DNA from: Phycisphaeraceae bacterium
GTDB taxonomy: Bacteria; Planctomycetota; Phycisphaerae; Phycisphaerales; UBA1924
Reading direction: 5' to 3'
DNA: 64,000 bases
Assembly: GCA_019454185.1 (NCBI GenBank)
Contig: CP075368.1
Span: 3,389,649 to 3,453,648, forward strand
The notes below the pieces were generated by a model. That model had not been told where the DNA came from. It ran no database searches and saw only the letters and a list, made by a program, of their open reading frames with translations. The translations under genes were made by a program, and so were the position numbers. Position 1 is the stretch's first letter; each line of letters opens with the position of its first letter. Positions 46,706 through 55,939 of this stretch are shown here, piece by piece.

Positions 46706-48142
46706 TCACTCCTCGTCCAGCGTCTTCTTCCGCCTCAGCACGTGGTGATAGTGCTGCGCAAACCGATGCGCCTCGTCACGCACCTGCTGGCACAACCGAA
46801 GCCCGAGGTTCTCCCGACCCAGGCGCACCGGCTCCGAACGCGCCTGGATATAGATCAACTCCTCCTTCTTCGCCAGCGAGATCACCATCGGCGGCTTCAC
46901 ATCCAGCTGCTCGAACGCGCCCATCGCCGCGTGCAACTGCCCCAATCCCCCGTCGATCAGGATCACCTCCGGATACAACTCCTGCCCCGCCCCCGCCTCC
47001 CGATACCGGCGGCTCACCACCTCGCGGATCGACGCATAGTCATCGTTCGTCACCGACTTGATCCGGAACCTCCGGTACTGGCTCTTCAACGGCCGCCCGT
47101 CCACGAAGCACACCTTCGAGCCGACAGTCTCCCCGCCCTGAAGGTGCGCGATGTCGATCCCCTCGACACACCGGATCGGCTCTTCCATCCCCAGCGTCCG
47201 CTGCAGCGACGCCAGCGCCTTCTTCGGGTCCAGCCGCTCCAACTCCGCCTCCGGCTGCCACCCCTCCGAGCGATCCGCACGCTCATCCAGTTTCTCGATC
47301 GCCCGCACCTGGTCCCGCAGCACCGCCGCTCGCTCAAAGTTCAACCCCGCCGCCTCCCGCTCCATCTCCTGACGCATCTCCCGCAGCATCACGCTCCGCT
47401 TCGACCCCAGAAACCGCACGAAGTGCTCCACGTCGATGCGATACAGCTCCCTCCCGATCTTCGCGGCACACGGCGCAGTACACTGGTTGATCGCGTACAG
47501 AAGACACGGCCTGAAATACCTGTTCTTCTCGTCTCCATCAACGATGTCCAGCTTGCACGTCCTGAACTTGAAGACCCGCTGCAGGATCTGCACCGCCTCA
47601 CGCAGCGCCCCCACATTCGTGAACGGCCCATAGATCCTCGCGCCCTTCATCTCCGGCGCGACCGACCCGTCCTCCTCGATCCCTCCCGGATTCCGCGTCA
47701 CGAACACCCGCGGAAAGTCCTCCCGCTGCGTCACCACCAGGTACGGAAACGTCTTGTCGTCCGTCAGCCGCTCGTTGAACCGGGGCTGGATGTCCTTGAT
47801 CAGCCGGTTCTCCGCCAGCAACGCCTCCCACTCCCCCTCGCACGGCAGGACCTCAAAGTCGTGTACCAGGTCGAGCATCGGGTGCTTCTTGAACCCCAGG
47901 TCCGCCGACGGCACGAAGTACGACGACACCCGGTCCGGCAGCCGCGACGCCTTCCCCACATACAGAACCACACCCGCGTGGTCCTTCATCAGATACACGC
48001 CCGGAACCTCCGGCAACGCCCGCGCCTTCTTCAACAAGCGCGACAGCCGATCCTCACGCGTCTCGCTCCCCCACGGGGGCGGCGTATCCGACGGGAGGAA
48101 GCCGTCGGCATCGGTTGGGGCTGGGATGGGATCGTCGGGCAC
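46706..48142 (-). CDS. uvrC: Excinuclease ABC subunit C lacking the C-terminal HhH tail
   Basis: 478 residues from a GTG at 48142. UvrC cuts on both sides of DNA damage. N-terminal GIY-YIG nuclease: VPGVYLMKDHAGVVLYVGKA. The UvrB-interaction part follows (EMRQEMEREAAGLNFERAAV). The RNase H-like second nuclease has CVEGIDIAHLQGGETV, VTNDDYASIREVVSRR, VILIDGGLGQLHAA and RDEAHRFA, with the expected Asp/Asp/Asp/His. The tandem helix-hairpin-helix tail (about 60-100 residues in E. coli) is absent; the protein stops after VLRRKKTLDEE with no continued frame. The frame upstream of 48142 is open to 48532 but has no homology and overlaps a divergent gene. Confidence 0.92.
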   Translation of the reverse strand: MPDDPIPAPTDADGFLPSDTPPPWGSETREDRLSRLLKKARALPEVPGVYLMKDHAGVVLYVGKASRLPDRVSSYFVPSADLGFKKHPMLDLVHDFEVLPCEGEWEALLAENRLIKDIQPRFNERLTDDKTFPYLVVTQREDFPRVFVTRNPGGIEEDGSVAPEMKGARIYGPFTNVGALREAVQILQRVFKFRTCKLDIVDGDEKNRYFRPCLLYAINQCTAPCAAKIGRELYRIDVEHFVRFLGSKRSVMLREMRQEMEREAAGLNFERAAVLRDQVRAIEKLDERADRSEGWQPEAELERLDPKKALASLQRTLGMEEPIRCVEGIDIAHLQGGETVGSKVCFVDGRPLKSQYRRFRIKSVTNDDYASIREVVSRRYREAGAGQELYPEVILIDGGLGQLHAAMGAFEQLDVKPPMVISLAKKEELIYIQARSEPVRLGRENLGLRLCQQVRDEAHRFAQHYHHVLRRKKTLDEE

Positions 48143-48459
48143 ACCCCATTGTTCGCGTGAAACCCGCCCGGCGCGACGACGCCCCCTCGCCGCAACGCGG
48201 GCGAACACAATCTTCCAGGCCGAAGGCCTGAGAGTGGACAGCCGTGGGTCAGGTCGCCGAAGGCGGCCGCAACCCACGGAAAGCGCACCACGAGGCGATC
48301 GCACCCCGCAGGGGTGCAGGTCACACGCACGCCCCTCGCCATCGTCTCCCGCTCCCGCGAAGTGAGCGAGCAACTGCAACCAGCAGCTCCGCGACGCCCG
48401 GCACCACTCGCCGGTATCTTGTGCGTGGCAAGTCCAGCCGAGCACCCAGGAGTCGATCG
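48143..48459. other. Divergent intergenic region between uvrC and DUF885 gene
   Basis: About 317 bp. Its middle (48216-48317) is a palindromic repeat described separately. The remaining bases carry the ribosome site CAGGAG for the DUF885 gene. No CDS. Confidence 0.4.
48216..48317. repeat. Three-hairpin palindromic repeat
   Basis: A row of inverted repeats. CAGGCC-GAA-GGCCTG at 48216-48230. A nested cruciform with outer arms CCGTGGGT (48242-48249) and ACCCACGG (48272-48279) and inner arms GGTCGCC-GAA-GGCGGCC (48252-48268, one G-T). A perfect GCACCCC-GCA-GGGGTGC at 48301-48317. The tri-nucleotide GAA loops and 'GCCGAAGGC' look match a REP-type palindromic unit widespread between planctomycete genes. 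Perhaps mobilised by an IS200-like transposase elsewhere. Confidence 0.65.
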
Positions 48460-50226
48460 ATGCCCCGCCGGTTACACACCCTCGCCCCTCTCGCCGCACT
48501 CTTCCTCTCTGCGCTTCCCGCCCTCGCCGCACCCCCTGTCTTCGACGACACCGACTCCCTCCACACCCTCATCGAGCAGTACAACGCCGACGAACGCTCC
48601 ATCGCCATCTTCTACGACGCCGCGTGGTCCGAAGCCGCCCTCGCCCGGCGCGAGGCCCTCATCGCCGACGGACTCAAACGCCTGAAGGCCGTCAACCACT
48701 GCGAGCTCGGACGCAGCGCCCGCGTCGACTACCTCCTCATGCGCACGAAACTCGAAGCCGACCACAACGAGATCCAGCAGAAACGCCGCCAGTGGGAGGA
48801 GATGCGCCAGATCCTCCCCTTCAAGGACGACATCGTCGCCCTCGAAGAGCAACGCTCCCGGCTCGAAGGCGTCAACGCCGAACAGGCCGCCGCCACCCTC
48901 GCCACCTTCAAGCAGCGCATCAAGGCCGCCCGGCAGCGCATCGAAGAGGGCAAGAAACCCGCCGACCAGCGCAACGCCACCCACGCCGAGGGTCAGGCCC
49001 CCCTCGAAGTCTCCCCCGTCGTCGCCCGCCGCGCCGCCCGCGCCATCGACGAGCTCCGCTGGACCCTCCGCCAGTGGAACGACTACTTCGCCCAGTACAC
49101 ACCCGAGTTCGACTGGTGGGTCAGCGCGCCGTACAACGAGGCCCAGCGCGAGCTCGACCAATACGCCAGGTTCCTCCGCGAGAACATCGCCGGCATCAAG
49201 GGCGAGCCCGACGACCCCCTCGTCGGCGACCCCATCGGCCGCGAGAAACTCGTCCAGGATCTCGCCACCGAGTGGATCGACTACACGCCCGAAGAGATCC
49301 TCGCGATCGGCGAGCGCGAGTTCGCCTGGTGCGAGCAGGAGATGAAAAAGGCCGCCACCCAGCTCGGCTTCGAGAACTGGCGCGATGGACTCGAGCACGT
49401 CAAGAAGCAGCACGTCGGACCCGGCGAGCAGGCCGCCCTCACCACCGAACTCACCCGCGAGGCCATCGACTTCGTCACCTCCCGCGACATGCTCACCGTC
49501 CCCGAACTCGCCAACGAGATCTGGCGCCAGACCATGCTCTCCGCCGAGGGACAGCGCACCCTCCCCTTCGCCGCCTACGGACCCCAGGCATTCCTCATCG
49601 CATACCCCACAAGCGCCATGGCCCACGACGACAAACTGATGTCGATGCGCGGCAACAACCGCTACTTCATGCGCATCGTCGCTCCCCACGAGCTCATCCC
49701 CGGCCACCACCTCCAGGCCTTCTTCGCCCAGCGCGAACGCCCCTACCGCCGCGCCTTCTCAACCCCCTTCCTCGTCGAGGGCTGGGCCCTCTACTGGGAG
49801 ATGCTCCTCTGGGATGTCGGCTACGGCTCAACCCCCGAGCAGCGCATCGGCATGCTCTTCTGGCGCATGCACCGCGCCGCCCGCATCATCGTCTCCATGA
49901 AGTTTCAGCTCGGACAGATGCAGCCCCCCGAGATGATCGACTTCCTCGTCGATCGCGTCGGACACGAACGCCTCACCGCAACCAGCGAGGTCCGACGCTT
50001 CATCGCCGGCGACTACGGCCCCCTCTACCAGATCGCCTACATGATCGGCGGCCTCCAGTTCCGCACCCTCCGAAAGGAATGCGTCGATTCCGGGCTCATG
50101 ACCGAGAAAGAGTTCCACGACGCGATCCTGAAGTGCGGCGCGATCCCCGTTGAACTCATCCGCATGGAACTCCTCAACCACAAGGTCGGGCCCGAGGCCC
50201 GCCCCGGTTGGAAGTGGGACAGGTAG
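48460..50226 (+). CDS. DUF885-family secreted metallopeptidase-like protein
   Basis: 588 residues from ATG 48460 (CAGGAG 8 bp upstream); signal peptide LAPLAALFLSALPALAAPPV. The long helical N-terminal half (YDAAWSEAALARREALIADG, QKRRQWEEMRQ) is typical of DUF885. The zinc motif HELIPGHHLQAFFA and, 40 residues later, EGWALYWEMLLWD give the H-E-x-x-G-H-H ... E site. The rest (FWRMHRAARIIVSMKFQLGQ, FIAGDYGPLYQIAYMIGG) follows the family pattern. Likely a peptidase of the cell envelope; substrate not known. The strand is opposite to uvrC. Confidence 0.9.
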   Translation: MPRRLHTLAPLAALFLSALPALAAPPVFDDTDSLHTLIEQYNADERSIAIFYDAAWSEAALARREALIADGLKRLKAVNHCELGRSARVDYLLMRTKLEADHNEIQQKRRQWEEMRQILPFKDDIVALEEQRSRLEGVNAEQAAATLATFKQRIKAARQRIEEGKKPADQRNATHAEGQAPLEVSPVVARRAARAIDELRWTLRQWNDYFAQYTPEFDWWVSAPYNEAQRELDQYARFLRENIAGIKGEPDDPLVGDPIGREKLVQDLATEWIDYTPEEILAIGEREFAWCEQEMKKAATQLGFENWRDGLEHVKKQHVGPGEQAALTTELTREAIDFVTSRDMLTVPELANEIWRQTMLSAEGQRTLPFAAYGPQAFLIAYPTSAMAHDDKLMSMRGNNRYFMRIVAPHELIPGHHLQAFFAQRERPYRRAFSTPFLVEGWALYWEMLLWDVGYGSTPEQRIGMLFWRMHRAARIIVSMKFQLGQMQPPEMIDFLVDRVGHERLTATSEVRRFIAGDYGPLYQIAYMIGGLQFRTLRKECVDSGLMTEKEFHDAILKCGAIPVELIRMELLNHKVGPEARPGWKWDR

Positions 50227-50256
50227 TCCCTCGCTCGCCGGCTCCCCCGCCCACGA

Positions 50257-50694
50257 TCAGCGCGAGTCCAGCACGATCGTGATCGGCCCGTCGTTCCGGA
50301 TCTCGACCATCATCTCCCCCCCGAAAAAGCCACGCTCGACATCCACACCCCGCGCGCGCACATCCTCGCACAGCCGCTCGAACTCCGGCCCCGCCCGCTC
50401 CGGCCTCATCGCCGCATCGAACGACGGCCGCCTCCCCTTCCTCGCATCACCCGCAATCGTGAAGTTCGGCACAAGCAGCACCGCGCCGCCCACATCAATC
50501 GTCGAGAGGTTCATCTTCCCGGCACCGTCCTCGAAGATCCGAAGGTTCACCACCTTCTCCGCCATCCACGCCCGATCATGCTCCGTATCGCTCTCATAGA
50601 TCCCGACAAGCACGACAAGCCCGCGTCCGATCGATCGGGTCTCCCCGTTGCACGAGACAGACGCGCCGGCCACACGTTGCACCACCGACCTCAT
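50257..50694 (-). CDS. dtd: D-aminoacyl-tRNA deacylase
   Basis: 145 residues. DTD removes D-amino acids (and Gly) mis-attached to tRNA. Motifs: [53 protein letters not shown] (SQFTL-like) and the end [12 protein letters not shown] (Gly-cis-Pro). Start ATG 50694 overlaps the upstream sigma-like gene stop as ATGA, so it is the third gene of an operon with mqnA and the sigma-like gene. The two conserved pockets are intact. Confidence 0.93.
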   Translation of the reverse strand: MRSVVQRVAGASVSCNGETRSIGRGLVVLVGIYESDTEHDRAWMAEKVVNLRIFEDGAGKMNLSTIDVGGAVLLVPNFTIAGDARKGRRPSFDAAMRPERAGPEFERLCEDVRARGVDVERGFFGGEMMVEIRNDGPITIVLDSR

Positions 50695-52409
50695 CGCTCC
50701 TGCCCTCCCTCGTGACCGCCCAGCGCGGCTCGTAGTGACAGCCGCTCGAGCCGCGCACACTTCGTCGCCGACACGCCGAGCCGCGCCCCGACCTCTGCGC
50801 ACGTCGAAGGGCGGCACGCCCCAAGCCCCGCACGCTCGCACCACTCCCTCCACCCGTGACGCATCCCCATCACCGCGCACGCCAAGGGATGCACGCCCGA
50901 AACCGCATCGATCGAGCCCCGCACCCGCGCGTCCGGCTCCAGCCACGCCTGCCATGATGCAACGCGACGCGTCCAGTCCGGAATCACAACCCCCGCCGAC
51001 AGCCGAGGGCTCGCCCGCCCCGCCGGCTCCTGCATCGCCGCCGATTCACCCCGCATCCATCGCGCCGTCGCACGTGTCACCATCATCGTGATCGGTGCCG
51101 CAAGCCGACCCCCCTTCGATGGATCGAACGATTCCATCGCGCTCCCCGCGGCTTCCATCGCAATCTCCACCAGCTCCCGCGCCCGCCCCGCGCGCTGCTC
51201 CTCAAGACGCAGCCCCGCACGCGCCTCGATCGTCTCGATGACCAGCGCGAGATTCGCGCGCAGCAACTCGCTCCTCAATCGCGCCGCCCATCGCAGCGCG
51301 GTCTCCGTCCGATCCAGAACCACCGGCGACGGCCACAACGGATCGATCGCGCGCGACCACGCCGCCGCCCGCACCACGAGCTCCCTCGCCGCCGCGGCCT
51401 GCGCACGCTCGAGCGCGCCGATCGGCACGCGCCGCTCCCGCGCTCCCCGCACGAACCCCAAGAGATCCGTCTCCCCCGGCAACCCGATCCCCTCGGCCAC
51501 ACCCGGCGCATCCAGCGCACCACCCGACAACGTCTCCGGCGCGGGCTCGCCCCGCGCACTCCGCTCCAGAACCCCCTCAAACTCCGCCCGCAGTCGCTCC
51601 GCCCGCAGCACATTCACCGCGCGCCTCACCGCCGCAGGCGAACGCCCCGCCTCCCGAGCAATCGCCCGCGGCTCACGCCCACGCGAAACCTCCTCAAGCG
51701 CCCGCCTCGACCTCGAACTCCGCACCGGCGCACGCCACCCGAACAACGGCGCACGCCCCGACGCCTCGCACATCTCGTCGTGCCTGATCAGTTGCTTCCG
51801 GATCGCCTCCTTGCTCCGGTTGTACCGAAGCGCGATCCGCCCCGCCGCCTGGTTCAGCGTCAATCCCGCCTCTCGATACAGCCCCGCGCAGCGGATCACA
51901 CGCTGCCGGATCCGATCGTCCGTTCTCGAATATCCCGCCGCACGCTCGACGATCCCGCGATTCAACTCGAAGAACCGCTCCGTCGGCTCGCGCGAGAACG
52001 ACAGCCGCGAACGCCCCGTCGCGCCCATCACGCGCCGCGCGATCAGCCCGCGCCGCCGCAGCCGCTCGATCGTCTTCGTGCTCACGCCCCATCTCGACGC
52101 CAGCTCATCCAGCGTGTACGCACCCTCAGACGCCCGAAGCCCGCCGACCGCGCTCAGCCGCTCCGCCAGCGCAGACAGATCCCTCAGCAGCTCCGATCCG
52201 GTCACCATCAGCGAGTCCTCGCCCCCGCTCCGAAAGCCCGTCACGCGGAACACCACCCACTCCGCCGGATACCGGGCCTCCGGGTCGATCTCGTGCGCCA
52301 GCCGCTCGATCCGCTCCACATCGCGCTCCAGCGCATCACGCGGCGCGAACCGCAACTCCTCCGCCAGCCGCGCGAGTGCCCCGACCGAAATGCGTGGAAG
52401 TGGGGGCAT
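50691..52409 (-). CDS. Divergent sigma-70-like regulator with MerR-like N-terminal HTH
   Basis: 572 residues. An N-terminal helical part, then [20 protein letters not shown] + [11 protein letters not shown], a helix-turn-helix. The centre has further HTH-like segments ([40 protein letters not shown]). The C-terminal half resembles sigma-70: [18 protein letters not shown] and [18 protein letters not shown] + [12 protein letters not shown] correspond to regions 2.1-2.4 (normally 'ANLRLVV', 'AVEKFDPeRG.rFsTYA..WIrqAI'). [20 protein letters not shown] looks like region 4.2. It is far from standard sigma factors in the -10 contacts. Overlaps dtd and is 3 bp after mqnA. Function not known; a planctomycete-type regulator. 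Confidence 0.7.
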   Translation of the reverse strand: MPPLPRISVGALARLAEELRFAPRDALERDVERIERLAHEIDPEARYPAEWVVFRVTGFRSGGEDSLMVTGSELLRDLSALAERLSAVGGLRASEGAYTLDELASRWGVSTKTIERLRRRGLIARRVMGATGRSRLSFSREPTERFFELNRGIVERAAGYSRTDDRIRQRVIRCAGLYREAGLTLNQAAGRIALRYNRSKEAIRKQLIRHDEMCEASGRAPLFGWRAPVRSSRSRRALEEVSRGREPRAIAREAGRSPAAVRRAVNVLRAERLRAEFEGVLERSARGEPAPETLSGGALDAPGVAEGIGLPGETDLLGFVRGARERRVPIGALERAQAAAARELVVRAAAWSRAIDPLWPSPVVLDRTETALRWAARLRSELLRANLALVIETIEARAGLRLEEQRAGRARELVEIAMEAAGSAMESFDPSKGGRLAAPITMMVTRATARWMRGESAAMQEPAGRASPRLSAGVVIPDWTRRVASWQAWLEPDARVRGSIDAVSGVHPLACAVMGMRHGWREWCERAGLGACRPSTCAEVGARLGVSATKCARLERLSLRAALGGHEGGQER

Positions 52410-52412
52410 CGC

Positions 52413-53303
52413 TCACACACACGCCGAAGGTGCGCCCGCCCCATCGAACCACCTCAACGTTCCCTGGTCAACGATCCCCAACCCGTGCGCACGCTTCGCG
52501 AACTCTGATGCCCCACGACGCTCACGCTCACCGATCCCGAACCGCAGCAGAGACCCCAGATACATCCGCGCCAGATCGAGCGGCCAGCGATGCTCACCCG
52601 CTCGCCGCGTGATGATCCAGTCGATCCGCGTCATGTTGTGACGAAGCGTCCGATCCAGAATCTCGCACCCGCGACGCACACCCTCGCTCCCCTCCTCACC
52701 CGTGCGGCACGCCCACACCGCGTACACAAACGGAAGACCCGTCAGCCCATGCCACGCCTCGCCCAGATCCACCTGATACGGATACCGCACCGCCGGCGGC
52801 GAATCCGTCACAACCTTGTCCCCGATCAGCAGCATCGCCTCCGGCCACGCACCCTCCTCCGAACCCCCGCTCAGCCACACCGGCATGTGCTCACGCGCAT
52901 CAAACGGCTTCACACCCACCATCCGCCCGTGCCGCGCATGCAACACCACCTGCGCCAACGCCACCGACGTGTGGCTGTCCGTGTCCGCGTGGATCTCCGT
53001 GATCTCATCCAGCGGCACACGCGAAAAGACCCGCACCGTCAGCGTCGGTCCATCACACCCGATCATCCCCACAGGCAAAAGCGTCAAACCGGACGAATCC
53101 GATCCGCCCTCGCCCCCGCCCCCCCCGCCCCGCAGCGCATCCGCGAGCGAGACAAGTCCGATATCCGCCTCGCCCCCCAGCACCATCTCCGCAATCCGCG
53201 AAGGAACCGTCGGGATCAACCGCACCTCGTCCAGCGCAGAAAGCCCCTCGACAAGCACCGAAGTATTCAGATACCGAACGCAGGCAATGCGAATGGGCAA
53301 CAT
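52413..53303 (-). CDS. mqnA: Chorismate dehydratase-type protein (futalosine pathway)
   Basis: 296 residues from ATG 53303; the longer frame to 53450 has no support. MqnA dehydrates chorismate in the futalosine route to menaquinone. IRIACVRYLNTSVLVEG (family start 'ig.i.y.Nt.pl'), IPTVPSRIAEMVLGGEADIG + LVSLADAL, and VFSRVPLDEITEIHADTDSH + TSVALAQVVLH match the MqnA/MqnD solute-binding-like fold. A Gly-run insertion (residues about 61-68) coded by a C-rich tract at 53111-53134 is unusual. YPYQVDLGEAWHGLTGLPFV + YAVWA continues the family pattern. Last step partners (mqnB-D) are not in the window. First gene of the operon. Confidence 0.88.
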   Translation of the reverse strand: MLPIRIACVRYLNTSVLVEGLSALDEVRLIPTVPSRIAEMVLGGEADIGLVSLADALRGGGGGGEGGSDSSGLTLLPVGMIGCDGPTLTVRVFSRVPLDEITEIHADTDSHTSVALAQVVLHARHGRMVGVKPFDAREHMPVWLSGGSEEGAWPEAMLLIGDKVVTDSPPAVRYPYQVDLGEAWHGLTGLPFVYAVWACRTGEEGSEGVRRGCEILDRTLRHNMTRIDWIITRRAGEHRWPLDLARMYLGSLLRFGIGERERRGASEFAKRAHGLGIVDQGTLRWFDGAGAPSACV

Positions 53304-53518
53304 GGTCCATTGTTCGCGACTCCACGCCCGCCCGCCGAGGGTTTCCCAGCTTCGCGCCGAGTTCGGAAAAGTTACGTTTCCCACGCGCCAGAGAACGCCG
53401 GTATCTGCTACCTTGAAAGCAGTTCCGTCTCGGGCGGCCTCGTTGTACATTCAGCGCCGAGACCAAGAGCCCGGCTGTTCGAGAGAGAGTCCTGTCCACA
53501 ACCATGGAGATACCCACG

Positions 53519-55372
53519 ATGCCCCGTCGCCTGCTCGCCGCGATCGTTGTCGTTGCCGGTCTGGCCGTTGCCCCTGCCGCGCCCGCGGCGCCCGTCACCT
53601 CGGCATTCACCTACCAGGGCGAGATCCAGAAGTCCGGCTCGCCCGTCACCGGGAACGCAGACCTCCGTTTCACCCTCTGGGACGCCGTCTCGGGCGGCAA
53701 CCAGATCGGCTCTCAGATCAACCGCAACAACGTCGCCGTTTCCGGGGGCGTCTTCACCGTCTCCCTCGACTTCGGCATCGACGCCCTCAAGACCGGCCAG
53801 GAACGCTATCTCCAGATAGAGCTCCGCAGCCCCGCAGGCAGCGGCGCTTTCGTCACCCTCCCAGCACGCCAGCCCCTCTCCGCAACGCCGTTCGCCACCA
53901 CCGCACTCGGCGGCGCATCCCCCTTCGTCGTCCATTCATCCACGAACGATGCGAAGATCCGGTTCTATCCAGAGAGTTTCTACCAGATCGAACTCTCGTC
54001 CGCCGCCGGCAACCCGACCGGCGGTGTCTTCAACAACTCCAACGGATCGGTCTTCTTCGCCAACAACGCCACCGGCGTCCCGGTGATGTACGCCGGACAC
54101 TCAACTGACACCTCCGGCTTCATCGAACTCCGTGCAAGCAGCGGACACCTGAACGTTCTCATCGAATCCGAATCATTCGATTTCGCCCAGTCCGGACTCA
54201 TCAGACTCTCCAGCTCCTCGCCGGGAAACCAGGGAGGCATCTACCAGTCCACAAACAACACTGGCCGTCTGACCTACCAACTGCGCGGCGGTGTCAACGA
54301 TGCGGGCGCCGACCTCCGACTCTTCGACTCCGGCACCGGTGCAACGTCGATCCAGATACTCGGCGAAAACGAACTTAATGTCGATGGCGGTGCTATACGA
54401 TCCCTGAACCAGTCAGGGCATGCTCATATCTCCCTGGAGCCGGACTTTTCCGCCGGTGGTGGCGGCTACTTCAGTCTTGTCAACCCGACCTTCAATTCGT
54501 ACATCATCATGGAAAGCAACGACGGGGCACAGAACTCCGCGCAGTTGCTGATGGCGGGAGCAAGCTCAGCGATGGCCCTCACGACCGGAAACACCGGCGA
54601 TGACAGCGTCGCACTCCCCGTCAACGCCATCAACTCCACCGAGATCCTCAACGAACCCGGACTCGCCCACAACCAGGCCGGAAACATCACGATCACCACG
54701 ACGAGAACCTCCGTCATCTCGCGGTCCATCACCGTTCCAGCCCCAGGATACGTCCTCGTCCTCGTCAACGGCGACTTAGCGATCAATCACGTGACAGGCA
54801 GCTTGTCATATGTCGAGTGGAACATCGACGACACAGCGGGCGGGCTCGGATCTGCTTTCGATGACATGCTCTTCCAGATCCCCTCAGGCGCCCCCTCCGG
54901 CACCTATGACTCGGGCGCAGGAGCGCACGCCGTCTACTCCGTTCCGTCTGCTGGAACGTACACCTACCACCTCAACATGGTTCGCTTCGGAGGCACCGCC
55001 ACCCTCTTCGACGTCCAGTTCACCGTCATCTACTTCCCCACCGCCTACGGCACCGTCAACCCCTCCATCACCGGCGACGACTTCCGCGGCTCGCCCTTCC
55101 TCGGCAACAACGGCCCCACCCGCATGCCCCAGACCGCCGCTGAGATCGCCGCCGAACGCAACCAGTCCCGTGCCGACGACCTCGCCCGTGTCCAGGGCGA
55201 ACTCGCCCAGATGCGCCGCGAAATGGCCGAGCTCCGGGCCATGATGCTCCAGAACCCGAACGTCAAGGCCAAGAAGCAGGACGCCGTCAAGGCGCCAGCG
55301 ATCATCAACACTCCAAACATCACCCCCGTCGCGCAAGCCCCCGCACAGGAAGCCGCGAACGAACAACGCTGA
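53519..55372 (+). CDS. Secreted FTYQG-type planctomycete protein
   Basis: 617 residues from ATG 53519, chosen because GGAG lies 9 bp before it; an ATG at 53504 lacks this. Signal peptide LLAAIVVVAGLAVAPAAPAA. The mature start TSAFTYQGEIQKSGSPVTGN with ADLRFTLWDAVSGGNQIGS and LPARQPLSATPFATTALGG is a frequent N-terminal beta-module of planctomycete secreted proteins. The middle is strand-rich with no motif. The C-terminus has a coiled coil (ADDLARVQGELAQMRREMAE + LRAMMLQ), as in trimeric tail proteins, then a polar tail. Followed 37 bp later by a dockerin protein. Structural or surface role likely. Confidence 0.75.
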   Translation: MPRRLLAAIVVVAGLAVAPAAPAAPVTSAFTYQGEIQKSGSPVTGNADLRFTLWDAVSGGNQIGSQINRNNVAVSGGVFTVSLDFGIDALKTGQERYLQIELRSPAGSGAFVTLPARQPLSATPFATTALGGASPFVVHSSTNDAKIRFYPESFYQIELSSAAGNPTGGVFNNSNGSVFFANNATGVPVMYAGHSTDTSGFIELRASSGHLNVLIESESFDFAQSGLIRLSSSSPGNQGGIYQSTNNTGRLTYQLRGGVNDAGADLRLFDSGTGATSIQILGENELNVDGGAIRSLNQSGHAHISLEPDFSAGGGGYFSLVNPTFNSYIIMESNDGAQNSAQLLMAGASSAMALTTGNTGDDSVALPVNAINSTEILNEPGLAHNQAGNITITTTRTSVISRSITVPAPGYVLVLVNGDLAINHVTGSLSYVEWNIDDTAGGLGSAFDDMLFQIPSGAPSGTYDSGAGAHAVYSVPSAGTYTYHLNMVRFGGTATLFDVQFTVIYFPTAYGTVNPSITGDDFRGSPFLGNNGPTRMPQTAAEIAAERNQSRADDLARVQGELAQMRREMAELRAMMLQNPNVKAKKQDAVKAPAIINTPNITPVAQAPAQEAANEQR

Positions 55373-55408
55373 GCGCGAATCACATCACCCGCGCATCAGG
55401 AGATGAAC

Positions 55409-55855
55409 ATGATCCCACGAATCTCACACAGACGCTTCGCCATCGCCGCAATCGCGCTGGCAGCACTCGCCGCTGTCGCCTCAGCCGCATCGCCCAACAT
55501 CCTCCGCCACGTCATCGCCGGAGGCGGCCGCCGCTCCGTCGGCGGCGCCTACGTCGTCACGGGCACCATCGGACAGGCCCTCGCAGGTCCGGTCTCAGGC
55601 CCCATGACCGGCGGCCCATACTCCGTCCAATCCGGATTCTGGCCCGGCCCAGGTCCCATCCAGTGCCTCGCCGACTACAACCTCGACGGAGAGGTCGACA
55701 TCCTCGACTTCCTCGACTTCATGAACGACTTCGGAACCTGCAACGGACAGCCCGCACCGTGCGGCGAAACCTTCGACGCCGATCTCACAGGCGACACCAT
55801 CGTGGACATCCTCGACTTCCTCGACTTCATGGACGCCTTCGGCAGCGGCTGCTGA
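55409..55855 (+). CDS. Small secreted protein with GC-type dockerin end
   Basis: 148 residues from ATG 55409, which has AGGAG 6 bp upstream; the ATG at 55403 touches that site. Signal peptide AIAAIALAALAAVASAA. The N-domain HVIAGGGRRSVGGAYVVTGT + IGQALAGPVSGPMTGG + PYSVQSGFWPG is a widespread short beta module in bacteria ('gy.l.gt.gq...g...gg.y.l.gGFw'). Two Asp-rich repeats follow (YNLDGEVDILDFLDFMNDFG, DLTGDTIVDILDFLDFMDAF), with a final Gly-Ser-Gly-Cys. The short length makes it a minimal example of the GC-type dockerin proteins. Ends in front of a strong terminator. Confidence 0.88.
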   Translation: MIPRISHRRFAIAAIALAALAAVASAASPNILRHVIAGGGRRSVGGAYVVTGTIGQALAGPVSGPMTGGPYSVQSGFWPGPGPIQCLADYNLDGEVDILDFLDFMNDFGTCNGQPAPCGETFDADLTGDTIVDILDFLDFMDAFGSGC

Positions 55856-55878
55856 ATTCCACAACGCCCACCAATACC

Positions 55879-55915
55879 GTGTGCCGGGGCGTCATCGCTC
55901 CGGCACACTTTCTTT
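55879..55915 (+). terminator. Intrinsic terminator after the dockerin gene
   Basis: GTGTGCCGG (55879-55887) pairs with CCGGCACAC (55900-55908). The stem continues by GGC/GCT to 12 bp with a 6-nt loop and is followed by TTTCTTT. It is 24 bp after the stop. Good rho-independent form. Confidence 0.85.
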
Positions 55916-55939
55916 CCACATCACGCTTTCCACATCACG

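Noticed and set aside
48624..50153. 509-residue Arg/Pro-rich frame inside the DUF885 gene
   Set aside because: Same-strand alternative frame of a conserved gene, low-complexity composition.
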